Assembly: GCF_002870125.1 (NCBI RefSeq)
Contig: NZ_PNEO01000019.1
Location: forward strand, 1-64,000
From: Burkholderia sp. WAC0059
GTDB taxonomy: Bacteria; Pseudomonadota; Gammaproteobacteria; Burkholderiales; Burkholderiaceae
Length of the DNA stretch: 64,000 nucleotides
Reading direction: 5' to 3'
The notes under the pieces are model-generated. The model saw nothing but the letters and a program-made list of their open reading frames with translations, did not search any database and had not been told where the DNA came from. Shown here piece by piece: positions 63,074 through 64,000 of this stretch. Position numbers and translations under genes: made by a program. Positions within the stretch are counted from its first letter, which is position 1. Every line of letters starts with the position of its first letter.

Positions 63074-64000
63074 GGCGTCGGCTCCTTCAGCGCGGCATCG
63101 CCCGCCGCCGGCACCGTCAGCGACGACGCGAGCAGCGCCTGCGTATAGGGATGTTTCGGCGCGTCCATCACGTCGAGCGTGTCGCCCTCCTCGACGATGC
63201 GCCCGGACTTCATCACGATCACGCGGTGCGCCATCGCGCGGATCACCGCGAGGTCGTGCGTGATGAACAGATAACTGAGCTGATACTTCCTCTGCAGCCC
63301 GGTCAGGAGCGCGAGCACCTGCTTCTGGATCGAGACGTCGAGCGCGCTCGTCGGCTCGTCGAGCACGATCAGCTCGGGCTCGACCGCGAGCGCGCGCGCG
63401 ATCGCGATCCGCTGGCGCTGGCCGCCCGAGAATTCGTGCGGATAGCGCTGCATCGCGTCGGCCGGCAGCCCGACCTCGTCGAGCAGCGCGGCGATGCGCG
63501 CGCGCCGCTTTTCGCCAGCGATTTCGGGCCGGTGGATCTCGATGCCCTCGCCGACGATCTGCTCGATCGTCATGCGCGGCGAGAGCGAGCCGAACGGGTC
63601 CTGAAACACGACCTGCACGCGCGAATAGAGCTTGCGGCGCTCGGCCGTGGTGCGCGGGTCGAGCCCTTCGCCGTCGACGATGATCTCGCCCGCGGCCGGA
63701 CGCTGCAGGCCGAGCACGGCGGCGGCGAGCGTCGATTTTCCCGAGCCCGACTCGCCGACGATCCCGAGCGTCTCGCCGCGCCGCAAGACCAGGTTCGCCT
63801 CGTGCACCGCGCGGAACGTCGAGCCGCCGAACAGTCCTTTCAGGCCCTTGCCCGCGGTCCGGTAGTCGATCGCGAGCCCCTTCGCCTCGACGAGGATCGG
63901 CGCCTTCGGCGCGACCGGATCGACGTCGCGGCTCGGCTCGCTGTCGAGCAGCCGCTGCGTGTACGGGTGCTGCGGATTCGCGAACAACTCGTCGGTGCGG
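63070..64000 (-). CDS. yejF: YejF-like oligopeptide ABC transporter ATPase, C-terminal part
   Basis: Open to the right edge, so the N-terminal nucleotide-binding domain is missing. The visible part starts with the DELFANPQHPYTQRLLDSEP tail typical of the first domain and continues into a second complete ATPase domain: Walker A GESGSGKSTLAAAVLGLQRP, Q-loop VFQDPFGSLSPRMT, signature FSGGQRQRIAIARALAVEPE, Walker B LIVLDEPTSALDVS and switch His in FITHDLAVI. The order matches E. coli YejF, the two-domain ATPase of the YejABEF importer of peptides and of microcin C. It drives uptake into the cytoplasm where TldD/E would act. Confidence 0.92.
   Translation of the reverse strand, partial: RTDELFANPQHPYTQRLLDSEPSRDVDPVAPKAPILVEAKGLAIDYRTAGKGLKGLFGGSTFRAVHEANLVLRRGETLGIVGESGSGKSTLAAAVLGLQRPAAGEIIVDGEGLDPRTTAERRKLYSRVQVVFQDPFGSLSPRMTIEQIVGEGIEIHRPEIAGEKRRARIAALLDEVGLPADAMQRYPHEFSGGQRQRIAIARALAVEPELIVLDEPTSALDVSIQKQVLALLTGLQRKYQLSYLFITHDLAVIRAMAHRVIVMKSGRIVEEGDTLDVMDAPKHPYTQALLASSLTVPAAGDAALKEPTP

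Overview
The window is a GC-rich, densely coded stretch that reads as a Burkholderia-type betaproteobacterium. The gene families (PrpC-PrpD-AcnA, two DUF2827 proteins, DUF748 and DUF1254 proteins, chemoreceptors) and the very strong G/C third-position bias, which throws up long false antisense frames almost everywhere, both fit. I saw no rRNA, tRNA, CRISPR array, intact insertion sequence or prophage. The taxonomic call is by eye, not from a search.

Layout. 1-5.3 kb: end of prpC, a secreted MliC-like protein, prpD and acnA (propionate/2-methylcitrate and TCA metabolism), closed by a clear Rho-independent terminator. 5.3-8.6 kb: a visibly lower-GC island with two small orphan genes that look like toxin-immunity genes, and a divergent LysR/short-chain-dehydrogenase pair; an imperfect 27-bp direct repeat lies near both ends. 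8.6-14.1 kb: a giant DUF748 envelope protein and a DUF1254 lipoprotein. 14.3-25 kb: PaiB-like protein, copper ATPase copA behind a textbook MerR/CueR-type promoter, two chemoreceptors each behind a sigma-28-like promoter, a Tat-exported NHL protein and a Na+/H+ antiporter. 25-29.1 kb: AraC/aldo-keto reductase divergent pair, then a sulfide/sulfite detoxification pair (persulfide dioxygenase-like plus TauE/SafE exporter).

29.2-39.6 kb: a coherent amide-scavenging locus. A UrtA/AmiC-like binding protein, LivH, a natural LivM-LivG fusion, LivF, a DUF1028 protein, an amidase and a nitrilase run leftward in one overlapping operon. An M20 carbamoylase and an XRE-cupin regulator run rightward. The 572-bp divergent region carries two matching ATTCAA-N5-TTGAAT-type sites, one near each transcript.

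39.7-50.7 kb: a CobS/CobT-like AAA+/VWA pair, two same-length DUF2827 proteins flanking a secreted protein, a class A penicillin-binding protein, a flavin reductase and a medium-chain dehydrogenase. 50.7-55.7 kb: an intergenic region with two DnaA-box-like sequences, an unlisted 51-codon gene under twin AGGG-N4-CCCT boxes, an Ala/Pro-rich membrane protein with ten perfect GCATCG repeats, an AGE-family isomerase, a thioesterase and another XRE-cupin regulator.

55.9-64 kb, continuing off the right edge, is the most interesting block. A YejF-like peptide-importer ATPase, TldD, TldE, a double-GNAT acetyltransferase and an RND efflux permease are linked end to end by 4-bp overlaps (14 bp at the last junction). 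Import, proteolysis, acetylation and efflux of a peptide-like compound in one unit suggests a peptide-antibiotic processing or resistance system.
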